Positions 19,145 to 27,796 of a stretch of DNA of 48,384 nt are shown one piece after another (the stretch's first letter is position 1; each line of letters starts with the position of its first letter). The DNA is from an uncultured Sulfitobacter sp. (lineage in GTDB: Bacteria > Pseudomonadota > Alphaproteobacteria > Rhodobacterales > Rhodobacteraceae). Location: contig CALFWM010000027.1 in NCBI GenBank assembly GCA_937928635.1, forward strand, positions 1 to 48,384, read 5' to 3'. Both the position numbers and the translations under genes were made by a program. The notes beneath the pieces were generated by a model. It saw only the letters and a list, made by a program, of their open reading frames with translations, searched no databases and was not told the origin of the DNA.

Positions 19145-20233
19145 ATGCCCCAGATTCAGCTGACAAATTTGATTAAGCGTTACGGTGATGTGCAGGTGCT
19201 GCACGGCATTGATCTGGAAATGGCGGACAATGAATTTACCGTTTTGGTTGGCCCGTCGGGGTGCGGAAAATCCACAACGCTGCGGATGATTGCCGGGTTG
19301 GAAGATGTGACCGAGGGTGAGATTTTTGTGGATGGCAAACCGGTCAGCCATCTGGAGCCCAAAGACCGTGATCTGGCCATGGTGTTTCAGGATTACGCGC
19401 TTTATCCGCATATGAATGTGGCGCAAAACATCTCGTTTGCGTTGCGTCTGGCCAAGCGGCCCAAGGCAGAGATCAACAAGAAAGTGCGCGAGGTTGCCGA
19501 GATGGTCGGCCTGACGGATTTTCTGAACCGCAAGCCCGGTGCGCTGTCAGGCGGGCAGCGCCAGCGGGTCGCCATGGCGCGCGCGCTGGCCAAGGACAGC
19601 GGGATGTTTTTGTTTGATGAACCCCTGTCAAATCTTGACGCCAAGCTGCGCGGACAGATGCGCGCCGAGCTGGCCCTGATGAGCCAGCGGGTGCAAAAAA
19701 ACATGATTTACGTCACCCATGACCAGATTGAGGCGATGACGCTTGCGGACCGCATTGTGGTCATGCACGGCGGCTATATTCAGCAGCAGGGCACGCCCAA
19801 GGAACTGTTTCAAAAGCCGGTCAACAGATTTGTTGCGGGCTTTCTGGGCATGCCGCCGATGAACTTTCTGGATGGTGAGATTGAGGAGCGTGGCGGCGAC
19901 GTTTTTGTCAAAGGGGCCGGGTTTGACCTGCGCCTTGAGGGGGAACGCGGTGCCAGTGCCAGGGCCCATGGGGCGCGGGAGGTCACCCTGGGCGTACGCC
20001 CCTCTGATCTGAGTTTTGACCCTGATGTTGCCGCAGATCGTGCGCTGCGGCTTGACGTGATGGTCTCTGAATATGTCGGTGCGCAATCGGTGCTGTTGTG
20101 CCAGTGCGGGCCCGCCAAAGTGATGGTGGAGGTCAATTCAGACACGCCCGTCGCCTTGGGTCAAACGCTGACATTTGCGGTCAATGCAAACGGGGTGCAC
20201 CTGTTTGACCGCCAAAGTGAAGTCGCCTTTTGA
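19145..20233 (+). CDS. ugpC: Sugar ABC transporter ATP-binding protein (UgpC/MalK type, 362 aa)
   Basis: Walker A GPSGCGKST at residues 36-44, signature LSGGQ at 134-138, Walker B with D158/E159, and the MalK-type C-terminal OB-like regulatory region after residue 235. UgpC/MsmX/MalK-type ATPases energise CUT1 carbohydrate importers at the inner face of the membrane. An open frame extends back to 19088, but that would run through the operator; the ATG at 19145 has AAGGAC in front and begins with MPQIQLTNL, typical for the family. It is the first gene of the transporter operon; the binding protein starts 31 bases after its stop. The symbol marks the family, not the substrate. Confidence 0.9.
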   Translation: MPQIQLTNLIKRYGDVQVLHGIDLEMADNEFTVLVGPSGCGKSTTLRMIAGLEDVTEGEIFVDGKPVSHLEPKDRDLAMVFQDYALYPHMNVAQNISFALRLAKRPKAEINKKVREVAEMVGLTDFLNRKPGALSGGQRQRVAMARALAKDSGMFLFDEPLSNLDAKLRGQMRAELALMSQRVQKNMIYVTHDQIEAMTLADRIVVMHGGYIQQQGTPKELFQKPVNRFVAGFLGMPPMNFLDGEIEERGGDVFVKGAGFDLRLEGERGASARAHGAREVTLGVRPSDLSFDPDVAADRALRLDVMVSEYVGAQSVLLCQCGPAKVMVEVNSDTPVALGQTLTFAVNANGVHLFDRQSEVAF

Positions 20234-20264
20234 CGGCGCAATGTAACATCAACGGGAGGAACAG

Positions 20265-21605
20265 ATGTTCAATATTCTAAAATCAACCGCACTTGGTCTG
20301 GGCGCAGCCGCGCTTTTGACCACAACAGCGATGGCCGATGGCCACGGCGGGCCCTATGCGCCCTATGCCGACACTACGCTGATCGTGAATTTCCCAGCGC
20401 ATCCGCATTACGACGCGGTTATGCGGATTTTGCCGGAGTTCACCAAAGAAACCGGCATTGAGGTGGAGGTGGATCAACTGCCCTACCTGAAAATGCGCGA
20501 ACGTCAGACGCTGGAACTGGCGCAGGACGAAGGTGAATATGACCTGATCGCCTATGTGGTGTTTTCCAAGGCGGACTATGTTTACGCCGATCAGCTGGAA
20601 AATCTGGCCAAGTATTTCATGAACCCCAAGCTGGCAGACCCGTCTTATGACGCGGATGATCTGATTGACGGCTATGTCTACAACATCGGTTTTGCTGGTG
20701 GTGGCAAGGGCTATCTGGAAGGCAAAACAGGGTCGCTGTTTGGCATTCCTTACGGCTCTGAAACCTCCATTCTGGGGTATCGTAAAGACATCTTTGAAAA
20801 GCACGGTCTTGAGGTGCCGGAAACCTATGAGCAGATGCTGGACCTTGCCTGCAAGATCCCGGAACTGGAGCCCGGTATGGGGGGCGTTGCCAGCCGTGCG
20901 GCCTCAGGTCACCACGCAAGCCACGCGTTTTTGTTGCACCTCGCCCCGCTGGGTGGTCGTGTCTTTGACGATGAGTGGAACCCGATTGTAAACAACGCCG
21001 CCGGTGTCAAAGCGGCCAATGCGCTGAAAAAGATCGTGGATTGTGGCCCGGAAGGCGCGACAAACTTTGGTTTTGGTGAGGCGTTGGGATCGTTCCTGAA
21101 CGGCGACACCGCTATGTTCCTGGATACAACCGTTGTGGCAGGTCAGATCAATGATCCGGACAAATCCAAGGTTGTGGGCAAGGTTGACTGGGCATTGCAC
21201 CCCATGGGCACGCGCCGGGGGTCACAAACAGGTGGCTTTGGCATCGGTATCCCCGCCAATGCGGAAAACAAGGAGGCCGCGTTTTTGCTGATGCAGTGGC
21301 TCACTTCTAAAACCGGCGACAAGATGGTCGCGCTGGCCGGTGGGAACCCCTCGCGGTTCTCCACCCACGCAGATGCGGATGTGAACGCCAAGTTCCCGCA
21401 TATGGCCACCTTTGGCGAAGCGTTGAAGCACGCGGACCCGGACTGGCGCCCGATCATCCCCGTGTGGGGTAAGATCAACGCAGACCTTGGCACAACATTG
21501 TCCAAGGTTCTGACCGAAGGCCTGGACATTCAGGAAGCGCTGGACGGTGTGGCAGAACGCACCAAGGCAGTGATGACTGAGGCTGGCTACTACACCTGGA
21601 ACTAA
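20265..21605 (+). CDS. Sugar ABC transporter periplasmic substrate-binding protein (446 aa)
   Basis: It starts with a signal peptide (LGLGAAALLTTTAMADG) after a strong GGGAGGAAC ribosome site, consistent with high expression. The body has the family-1 extracellular solute-binding fold of CUT1 importers: an N-terminal ITLE-like segment (FTKETGIEVEV), a central GSETSILGYRKDIFEK segment typical of these proteins, and a C-terminal LTSKTGDKMVALAGG. It delivers an unknown sugar to the two permeases that follow. A terminator-like hairpin separates it from them, which would keep this protein in excess, as periplasmic binding proteins usually are. Confidence 0.92.
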   Translation: MFNILKSTALGLGAAALLTTTAMADGHGGPYAPYADTTLIVNFPAHPHYDAVMRILPEFTKETGIEVEVDQLPYLKMRERQTLELAQDEGEYDLIAYVVFSKADYVYADQLENLAKYFMNPKLADPSYDADDLIDGYVYNIGFAGGGKGYLEGKTGSLFGIPYGSETSILGYRKDIFEKHGLEVPETYEQMLDLACKIPELEPGMGGVASRAASGHHASHAFLLHLAPLGGRVFDDEWNPIVNNAAGVKAANALKKIVDCGPEGATNFGFGEALGSFLNGDTAMFLDTTVVAGQINDPDKSKVVGKVDWALHPMGTRRGSQTGGFGIGIPANAENKEAAFLLMQWLTSKTGDKMVALAGGNPSRFSTHADADVNAKFPHMATFGEALKHADPDWRPIIPVWGKINADLGTTLSKVLTEGLDIQEALDGVAERTKAVMTEAGYYTWN

Positions 21606-21622
21606 CCTCCCGGTTCCATCCT

Positions 21623-21662
21623 CCGGGGTGCGACGACCTATGGTTCGCGCACCCCGGTTTTT
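21623..21662 (+). terminator. Rho-independent terminator/attenuator after the binding-protein gene
   Basis: CCGGGGTGCG pairs perfectly with CGCACCCCGG across a 15-base loop and is followed by TTTTT. Since the permease genes continue in the same direction with no obvious promoter, partial read-through is likely: most messages would end here and a minority would go on to the permeases. Confidence 0.9.
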
Positions 21663-21687
21663 CCTGACAAACTGAAAGCTGTACGCG

Positions 21688-22599
21688 ATGCGACCTGCAC
21701 TGGCGAACCGCCTAACCCCCTATATGTTTCTGGCCCCGGCGGCAGTAATCATGGCAATCGCGCTGCTGTATCCGCTGGGCTACATGATTTGGGGCAGCTT
21801 TCGGGACTGGAGCCCAAGCCAAACCATTGGTGAGGCAGAATTTGTCGGGTTCAAGAACTACATCACCCTGTGGAACGATCCGAACTTTCGCGAGAGTCTG
21901 GGTGTTACCCTGAAATTCGCCTTCTTTGTGGTCACGTTTGAGATGATCATCGGGGTTGGCCTTGCGCTGTTGCTGGACCGCGATTTGCGCGGCATGTCCC
22001 TGCTGCGCACCCTGTTTATTCTGCCGATGATGATTGCGCCGGTCGTGGTGGGCCTGATGTGGCGCTACATGTATCACCCCACGGTTGGCACCTATAACAG
22101 GTTGCTGGATTGGCTGGGTTTGCCCACGGTTGATTGGCTGGGTCAACACGCGCTGATGTCGATCATCATTGCCGACATCTGGCAGTGGACGCCGTTTATC
22201 TTCATTCTGTCGCTGGCTGCTTTGCAGTCCTTGCCCCGCTCTGCGCTGGAGGCCGCACGTATTGATGGCGCCACCGGCTGGCAGCAGATCATCCACATCA
22301 AACTGCCACTGATGATGCCTGTTTTGATTGTCACCGCGCTGTTGCGTCTGATTGATGCGTTCAAGGTGCTGGAGGTGATCCTGGTGATGACCGAAGGCGG
22401 CCCGGGTCTGTCCACAGAAATCCTTGCCCTGCGCATTTCACGCACCGCAACCGAATTCCGCGAACTGGGCGTGGCGGCGGCGATGTCAAACTATCTGCTG
22501 ATCCTGTTGCTGGGGCTGACGGTGGCGATGTTCGCCTTTAACCGCCTGCAGGAAATCCGTGCCGCCCGCGTGCGCGCCGCCGTGGAGGAGGATGAATAA
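21688..22599 (+). CDS. Sugar ABC transporter permease 1 (303 aa)
   Basis: Six hydrophobic segments, beginning with YMFLAPAAVIMAIALLYPL, and the MetI/MalF-type cytoplasmic EAA loop (ALEAARIDGATGWQQIIHIKLP near residue 190). This is the MalF/UgpA-like half of a CUT1 importer. The stop overlaps the next start by one base (TAATG), which implies translational coupling with the second permease. It follows the terminator by 25 bases. Confidence 0.92.
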   Translation: MRPALANRLTPYMFLAPAAVIMAIALLYPLGYMIWGSFRDWSPSQTIGEAEFVGFKNYITLWNDPNFRESLGVTLKFAFFVVTFEMIIGVGLALLLDRDLRGMSLLRTLFILPMMIAPVVVGLMWRYMYHPTVGTYNRLLDWLGLPTVDWLGQHALMSIIIADIWQWTPFIFILSLAALQSLPRSALEAARIDGATGWQQIIHIKLPLMMPVLIVTALLRLIDAFKVLEVILVMTEGGPGLSTEILALRISRTATEFRELGVAAAMSNYLLILLLGLTVAMFAFNRLQEIRAARVRAAVEEDE

Positions 22600-23534
22600 T
22601 GTCCCAATCAAACACTCGCCAGAACCCCGCCTTTTATGCGTTGATTGCCGTGCTGGTGATCATGGCGATTGGCCCTGTGCTCTTGATGTTTGTCAATTCG
22701 TTCAAGCTGGACGTGGATATCATCTCGGGCACCTCCGGGTTACTCTTTTTGCCCACGATCCAGAACTACGAAAAGGCGCTGTGCGATGTGCTGTGGTATG
22801 AGCCAAGCCATGTTGAGTTTTGTTCGCTCAAGTTTGGCGGTGCCTTCATCAACTCGCTGATCATCGCGCTGGTGTCCACTGTGCTGACGCTGATCATTGG
22901 CTGCATGGCCGCCTATGCGCTGGTGCGGTTCCGGTTTATGGGGCGCGACACGGTGTCAATGTCCACACTGATGGTGCGTATGGTGCCGCCTGCCGTGTTG
23001 CTGGTGCCGGTCTTTGGCCTGTGGAACAACGAATTCTGCCTCGACAAAGAGGGGCTGATTGGCGGCTTTATCCGCGACACAATGGGTGGGCGCGGTGATG
23101 TTTGTCTGGCAGGCACCCATTCCGGCATTATCCTGATCTATGTGGCGATGAACCTGCCTTTTGTGATCTGGATTTTGCAAAGTTTCATTGTGCAGATTCC
23201 GCGATCCCTGGAAGAGGCCGCACGTGTTGACGGGGCAGGGCCGTTTCAGGTGTTTTTCAAAGTGGTCCTGCCGCTGATCAAACCCGGCCTTGCCGCCGCG
23301 GCGATCTTTACCTTTCGCATTGCGTGGAACGAATATTTGCTGGCCTCGGCGCTCTCTGACCGCGACACAAAAACCGTGCCGATCCTGATTGTGAACAACA
23401 TGTCAGAGTTCAACGTTGAATGGGGGGTCATCATGGCCACGGGCATGTTGCTGGCGATCCCCCCGATCATCTTTACGCTGTTTGCCTCGCGCCAGATCAT
23501 CACCGGCATGACCGCAGGCGCGGTCAAGGGCTGA
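22599..23534 (+). CDS. Sugar ABC transporter permease 2 (311 aa)
   Basis: MalG/UgpE-like partner: six membrane segments and an EAA loop, SLEEAARVDGAGPFQVFFKVVLP. An unusual cysteine-containing extracytoplasmic stretch occurs between the first two membrane segments (around CDVLWYEPSHVEFCSLKFGG) and another near residue 145-168 (CLDKEG...GRGDVCLAG); this enlarged form occurs in some roseobacter-type CUT1 permeases. Its stop overlaps the next gene by one base (TGATG). Confidence 0.92.
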   Translation: MSQSNTRQNPAFYALIAVLVIMAIGPVLLMFVNSFKLDVDIISGTSGLLFLPTIQNYEKALCDVLWYEPSHVEFCSLKFGGAFINSLIIALVSTVLTLIIGCMAAYALVRFRFMGRDTVSMSTLMVRMVPPAVLLVPVFGLWNNEFCLDKEGLIGGFIRDTMGGRGDVCLAGTHSGIILIYVAMNLPFVIWILQSFIVQIPRSLEEAARVDGAGPFQVFFKVVLPLIKPGLAAAAIFTFRIAWNEYLLASALSDRDTKTVPILIVNNMSEFNVEWGVIMATGMLLAIPPIIFTLFASRQIITGMTAGAVKG

Positions 23535-24286
23535 TGCTGGAGTGGCTGCTTTCTCCGATTGACCCCGCACGGGGGCATGAGCTGAGCATGGCCGTGGCGT
23601 GGCATGCCCGCCTGATGGTGTTGAGCTGGGGGATTTTGGCCCCCGCTGTGGTGGTGATTGCGCGCTATTTCAAAGTAATGCCGGGGCAGGATTGGCCGCG
23701 TGAGCTGGACAATCAGACCTGGTGGCGCAGCCATTGGATGGGCCACACACTGGTGGTCGGGCTGAGCATTGGTGCCTTGGCGCTGGTACTGCCCACAGAT
23801 TTCAGCGCGCTGACCCTGCATCAGCGGTTGGGGTATGCCATGCTGTTTGGGGTATTGGTACAGGTCGGTCTGGGCGTGTGTCGCGGCAGCAAAGGGGGCC
23901 CCGGTACAGGGGAGTCTTTGCGCGGGGATCACTATGACATGACCCCCTGGCGGTGCCGGTTTGAGGTCTTGCATAAATCGCTGGGTTACGGGTTGATCGG
24001 CCTTGGGACCGTGACCATTGTGCTGGGTCTTTGGAATGTGAACGGGCCCATCTGGATGTGGCTTGCATTGCTGATCTGGTGGGGCATCCTGTTGGTGACC
24101 TGTGTTGTGCTGCAAAAACGCGGCATGGCGATCGACACCTATCAGGCGATATGGGGCACGGACCCCGCGCACCCCGGCAACACACGCGCCGCGCCCGGCT
24201 GGGGCGTGCGCCGGATGAACGAAGGAGACAGCGATGTACGGAGAGATCGAGGGGACCGGGTTCGAAGTACACGATCCGGCGTTTGA
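23534..24286 (+). CDS. Cytochrome b561-like membrane protein (250 aa)
   Basis: Four to five hydrophobic segments with histidines placed as in cytochrome b561-type proteins (AWHARLMVLSWG, WWRSHWMGH, LTLHQRLGYA, EVLHKSLGYG), suggesting two b haems bridging the membrane helices. The ATG overlaps the stop of permease 2; longer starts would lie inside that gene. The last ~18 codons overlap the next gene, where AAGGAG precedes its start. A membrane cytochrome in a sugar-uptake operon suggests electron transfer from a sugar or lactone oxidation step, but no dehydrogenase is encoded here. Assignment rests on histidine pattern and topology. Confidence 0.7.
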   Translation: MLEWLLSPIDPARGHELSMAVAWHARLMVLSWGILAPAVVVIARYFKVMPGQDWPRELDNQTWWRSHWMGHTLVVGLSIGALALVLPTDFSALTLHQRLGYAMLFGVLVQVGLGVCRGSKGGPGTGESLRGDHYDMTPWRCRFEVLHKSLGYGLIGLGTVTIVLGLWNVNGPIWMWLALLIWWGILLVTCVVLQKRGMAIDTYQAIWGTDPAHPGNTRAAPGWGVRRMNEGDSDVRRDRGDRVRSTRSGV

Positions 24287-25157
24287 GGCGTGTTTTATCG
24301 GCCATGTCCGGGTGGAGCGGTTGTGGAGCGGGGCGCGTTGGTCAGAAGGACCGGTGTGGTTTGCCGCGGGGCAATACCTGCTGTGGTCCGATATTCCCAA
24401 CAACCGGATTTTGCGCTTTGACGATACAGATGGGTCGGTGTCCGTTTTTCGCGCGCCCTCCAACAATGCCAATGGCCACACGGTGGACCGCCAAGGGCGG
24501 CTGGTGTCCTGCGAGCATCTGACGCGCCGCGTGACACGTACAGAACATAACGGATCAATCACCGTTATTGCGGATGCCTGGGACGGCAAACGGCTCAATT
24601 CGCCCAATGATGTTGTGGTGAAATCCGACGGCTCCATCTGGTTCACCGATCCGTCCTACGGCATTCTGATGGACTATGAAGGCGCGCGTGCGGAAAGTGA
24701 AATTGGCGCCTGCCATCTTTACCGCGTTGACCCGTCCGGGGACGTGACCATTGCCGCAGACGATTATGTCAAACCTAACGGTCTGGCGTTTTCCCCGGAT
24801 GAAAGCCTGCTTTATGTGGCCGACACCGGCATCACCCATGATGTGGACGGTCCCAAACACATCCGCGCGCATCCCGTCAGAGCGGATGGCACGCTGGGCC
24901 AAAGCAGCGTGGTCGCGGAATGCACAGAGGGTCTGTTTGATGGTTTCCGGCTGGACCGGGACGGGCGCATCTGGACCTCAGCCGCGGACGGCGTGCATTG
25001 CCTGACGCCAGAGGGCAAGCTGATTGGTAAAATCCATATCCCCGAGCTGGTGGCCAACGTTTGCTTTGGCGGGCCAAAGCTGAACCGGCTGTTTATCTGC
25101 GGGACAACCTCGCTTTATTCGGTGTTTTTGAACGTCAACGGTGTGTCGCCGGTTTAG
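24234..25157 (+). CDS. SMP-30/gluconolactonase/LRE family protein (307 aa)
   Basis: Six-bladed propeller of the SMP-30/Gnl family. Seen are the N-terminal WSEGPVWFAAGQYLLWSDI strand with the metal-ligand Glu, NSPNDVVVKSDGSIWFTDPSYG (metal-ligand Asn and active-site region), and PNGLAFSPDESLLYVADTG with the second Asn/Asp set. These enzymes hydrolyse aldonolactones to aldonic acids. There is no signal peptide, so the protein is probably cytoplasmic. AAGGAG lies eight bases before the start. Its place in the operon suggests that the imported sugar is oxidised to a lactone that this enzyme opens. Confidence 0.9.
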   Translation: MYGEIEGTGFEVHDPAFEACFIGHVRVERLWSGARWSEGPVWFAAGQYLLWSDIPNNRILRFDDTDGSVSVFRAPSNNANGHTVDRQGRLVSCEHLTRRVTRTEHNGSITVIADAWDGKRLNSPNDVVVKSDGSIWFTDPSYGILMDYEGARAESEIGACHLYRVDPSGDVTIAADDYVKPNGLAFSPDESLLYVADTGITHDVDGPKHIRAHPVRADGTLGQSSVVAECTEGLFDGFRLDRDGRIWTSAADGVHCLTPEGKLIGKIHIPELVANVCFGGPKLNRLFICGTTSLYSVFLNVNGVSPV

Positions 25158-25181
25158 GACCCTAAAGGGAGCAGAGCAGCG

Positions 25182-25589
25182 ATGTATTTTGCAGACAAAA
25201 AAGAACTGACCCATGCCGCCGTCATGACCATGCTGAACGCAGGCATTGCGCAGGCAGAGGCGGATGGTCAGCCGCAATGTATCGTGATTGTGGATGCCAG
25301 TGGGGAGACCCTTGGCCAGATCCGCATGTCCGGTGCCAAGTTCCTGAGCCTGAAAAGCGCGCGGGCCAAGGCGCGCACGGCAGCCTCCATTCGCGCGCCC
25401 AGTGATGCGATCCCTGAACACGTGGGCGTGCTGATTGCGGCGGCAACAGAGGGTGACGTGACCCGGCTGGGCGGTGGGCTGCCCATCTTTTGTGGCGATC
25501 AGGTTGTGGGGGGCATCGGCGTTGGCTCCGGCTCATCAGATCAGGACACTGCGGTGGCGCAGGCAGCGATTGATGCGATCAGCGGCTAG
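25182..25589 (+). CDS. GlcG/HbpS-like heme-binding-family protein (135 aa)
   Basis: Compact DUF336-type protein: IVIVDASGETLGQIRMSGA, then SARAKARTAA, then GGGLPIFCGDQVVGGIGVGS, the typical three blocks. Family members bind haem or cobalamin-like ligands or small metabolites, and often sit next to oxidoreductase or sugar-acid genes without known function. It starts 24 bases after the lactonase with GGGAG upstream and is the last gene of the operon. It meets the esterase gene tail to tail with a four-base overlap. A link to the b561-like haem protein is possible but unproven. Confidence 0.85.
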   Translation: MYFADKKELTHAAVMTMLNAGIAQAEADGQPQCIVIVDASGETLGQIRMSGAKFLSLKSARAKARTAASIRAPSDAIPEHVGVLIAAATEGDVTRLGGGLPIFCGDQVVGGIGVGSGSSDQDTAVAQAAIDAISG

Positions 25590-26416
25590 TCAGCCAGCAT
25601 TCGCGCCTCAAACCAATCCAACGCATGTGTTGCCCAGCCTTTCGGACTGCCGTGACCACCGGGGTGCAGCATCAGGTCAATGCGCCCCTTTTTGCAGTCT
25701 TCCCAATGGCGCCACCACAGATCGCCATCGTTGCTGGCGCGGCTGGGCTGGCGGTTGGTACAGCCATTGGCGGCCCTCAGAATACGGAGGCTTTCCCAGA
25801 CATCGCCCTGAAAAATGGTGCCACCCAACAGCGGTCTGCCCTCCAGCGGGACGGTGCGGTCATTCCAGCCGTGGGTGTGAAACAGATCGACCGGCCCGGC
25901 GCAGGATGTCGGCAAGGTATCCCAGAACGCACCAGCGGTTGCGGCATAGGCCCGCGCGCTGTCAGGAGCGAAACAGGCCACATCCCACACCATCGACCCC
26001 CCGCGCGAAAAGCCCGCCAGCAGCATCTGATCGCGCGGCGCATTATGGCGGATGGCCACATCATCCATCACATCATTCAGAAAGGCGATATCGTCTTTCT
26101 CATGGCCAAAGTTATCGGCCCGCACCGCCCAATTGCGCGGAAAACGCGCGCCGGGATGTTCGCCGTTGGGTGCGACAAAAACAAACCCGCGCGCAACAGA
26201 CTGCCGCGCGATATTGGTTTTCAAAATCCCGGCACCGCGCCCGCCGCCGCCATGCAAAAACACCACCGCGCCCCGTGGGGTTTTGGTGTCCGGCAGCAAG
26301 AGATGATAGGTGCCGCTGTCAATCCTGCAGGGCGTTTGCGCATCACCACAGGTTTGCGCGAACGCGGCAAGGGCAGAGGCCGCAAGGCAAAAGAGACTGG
26401 CAAAAAGAAGGCGCAT
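25586..26416 (-). CDS. Secreted alpha/beta-hydrolase esterase, PHB-depolymerase/LpqC-like (276 aa)
   Basis: A signal peptide (LLFASLFCLAASALAAFAQ) is followed by an alpha/beta-hydrolase domain: oxyanion region VVFLHGGGGRG, nucleophile elbow GFSRGG with S137, an acidic residue in HGWNDRTVP, and a C-terminal His in HPGGHG. This matches the LpqC/poly(3-hydroxybutyrate) depolymerase and feruloyl-esterase group (ESTHER-type family 1 esterases). Six cysteines suggest disulfides in the periplasm. The substrate is unknown. It is a single gene on its strand, convergent with the sugar operon. Confidence 0.85.
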   Translation of the reverse strand: MRLLFASLFCLAASALAAFAQTCGDAQTPCRIDSGTYHLLLPDTKTPRGAVVFLHGGGGRGAGILKTNIARQSVARGFVFVAPNGEHPGARFPRNWAVRADNFGHEKDDIAFLNDVMDDVAIRHNAPRDQMLLAGFSRGGSMVWDVACFAPDSARAYAATAGAFWDTLPTSCAGPVDLFHTHGWNDRTVPLEGRPLLGGTIFQGDVWESLRILRAANGCTNRQPSRASNDGDLWWRHWEDCKKGRIDLMLHPGGHGSPKGWATHALDWFEARMLAD

Positions 26417-26524
26417 GTTTTGACCTTTGGTGGGGGTGCGTCGGGCACCACTCTACGCCTTATGCGCGATATTCCAACCGGGGTCAGGGTGCCCGTTGCC
26501 TGCGTGACAACACAAAACCGTCAG

Positions 26525-27647
26525 CTATGCCGTTTCCTCCCGTACCCGTTTTGCCAGCAGGCCAAGGAGAACAGCGGCAAGGACAAGAAGTGCGGCGCTT
26601 AGCATCCATGCCACAGAGGTTGAATAGATCTCGGCAACCCCACCTGCCAGCGCCAATCCTGCCGCCGCGCCAAGTTGCTGGATCATGGAGCGCAGCGACA
26701 GCAAAGTTGAGCGCTGCCGGTCCGCGACACATCTGTGCAGAATGCTGCTGGCCGGTGTTTCACTGGCCCCCAGCAGGATGGAATAGACAATGAAAACAGC
26801 GACAAAACCAACGATGCCACCTTGCATTGCCAATGCGATCTGAACGCCTGCAAGACCGGCAAACAACACACCCAGCGTCACGGCCTCCCGCCGTTTGAAC
26901 AGCCGGTTGATCTGTGGCGACAGGGACGCGCCAACGGCAATGCTGAAAAAATACGTGGCGGTCAGCGCGCCAATCGCCCCATTGGCAAACCCGACATCCA
27001 GCATCGGTTTGACCAGCGTGGGCCAGAGTACCTCGACAGGGTTCGTGGCCATCAGGAACAGCGCCAAAGCCACCAAAAGAACCGACGGCGTGCGGTGTTG
27101 AAACGCCAGTTGGCCGGCCTGCATAATGGTCGTCGGGACATGGGCAAACCCCTGCCGTAGCGCCTTTGGAGGCCGCGCGCGGGGCGCTTCGACAATGGCG
27201 ATTTGAGTATAGACAAACACAACCCCCATCATGCCAACACTTGCGGCATAGGAGACATCATAGATGCTGAACCCCAGTGCGAGGGCCACCGGCCCAAGGG
27301 CATCGGGCAAAAGACACGGCCAGAACGGTGAAATTGCTGGTGGCCAGAAACAGCAGCAGCGAGAGCAGGCTGGCAAGAACCGCCGTCAAAAACACCGGCT
27401 TGCGCCCGATATTGTCTGCCAGCCCGCCAAACGGCAGTTCCAGCACCATCGTGGTCAGCGCGTAAAACCCATACAAAAGCGAAATCTGAAACAGGTTCAT
27501 GCCCCGGTCCAGCAGCGCCAGCGCAACAACAGCCACGGTCAGCCCCATCGCAAATCGGTCCAGAAATTGATGTATCTGAAACACCCGGATGTGTTGGCGC
27601 GCGGGTTCTGGCAGGGCCTGAAAAGAAAACGGTTTGGTGTTGGCCAT
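26525..27647 (-). pseudogene. MFS transporter, inactivated by an internal deletion with frameshift
   Basis: The N-terminal part (from MANTKPFSF at 27647) gives four clean membrane segments and the MFS motif GGLADNIGRKP. The frame then changes near 27305-27313, where TVLAVSFA would run out of frame, and the correct continuation LLPDALGPVALALGFSIYDVSYAA appears in another frame and goes on to residue ~280 of the second part with the remaining membrane segments. Together about 370 residues are present; related 12-helix transporters are longer, so roughly 50-65 residues around helices 4-5 are missing. The junction is an 8-base stretch CTTTTGCC that can be read in both frames. Non-functional unless the sequence is in error. 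Confidence 0.85.
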
Positions 27648-27796
27648 GGGGCAGCATCGGGTCTGCAACCTGCAAACTCAATAGATTAATCGGCGCAAAG
27701 CCCAATTGCGCAGGTCCACCCCAGCGCCCCCAGTTGCCAATTCACGCACAAAGCACATACTGCGGTTTGTGATCGGCACCGGGGGAGGGCGAAACA

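Noticed and set aside
23246..24646. 466-codon minus-strand open frame
   Set aside because: It overlaps the permease, cytochrome and lactonase genes on the plus strand, which all have family motifs and coupled starts.
25474..26793. 439- and 325-codon plus-strand frames opposite the esterase
   Set aside because: The esterase on the minus strand has a signal peptide and a GxSxG serine; the plus-strand products are Arg/Pro/His-rich with no motif.
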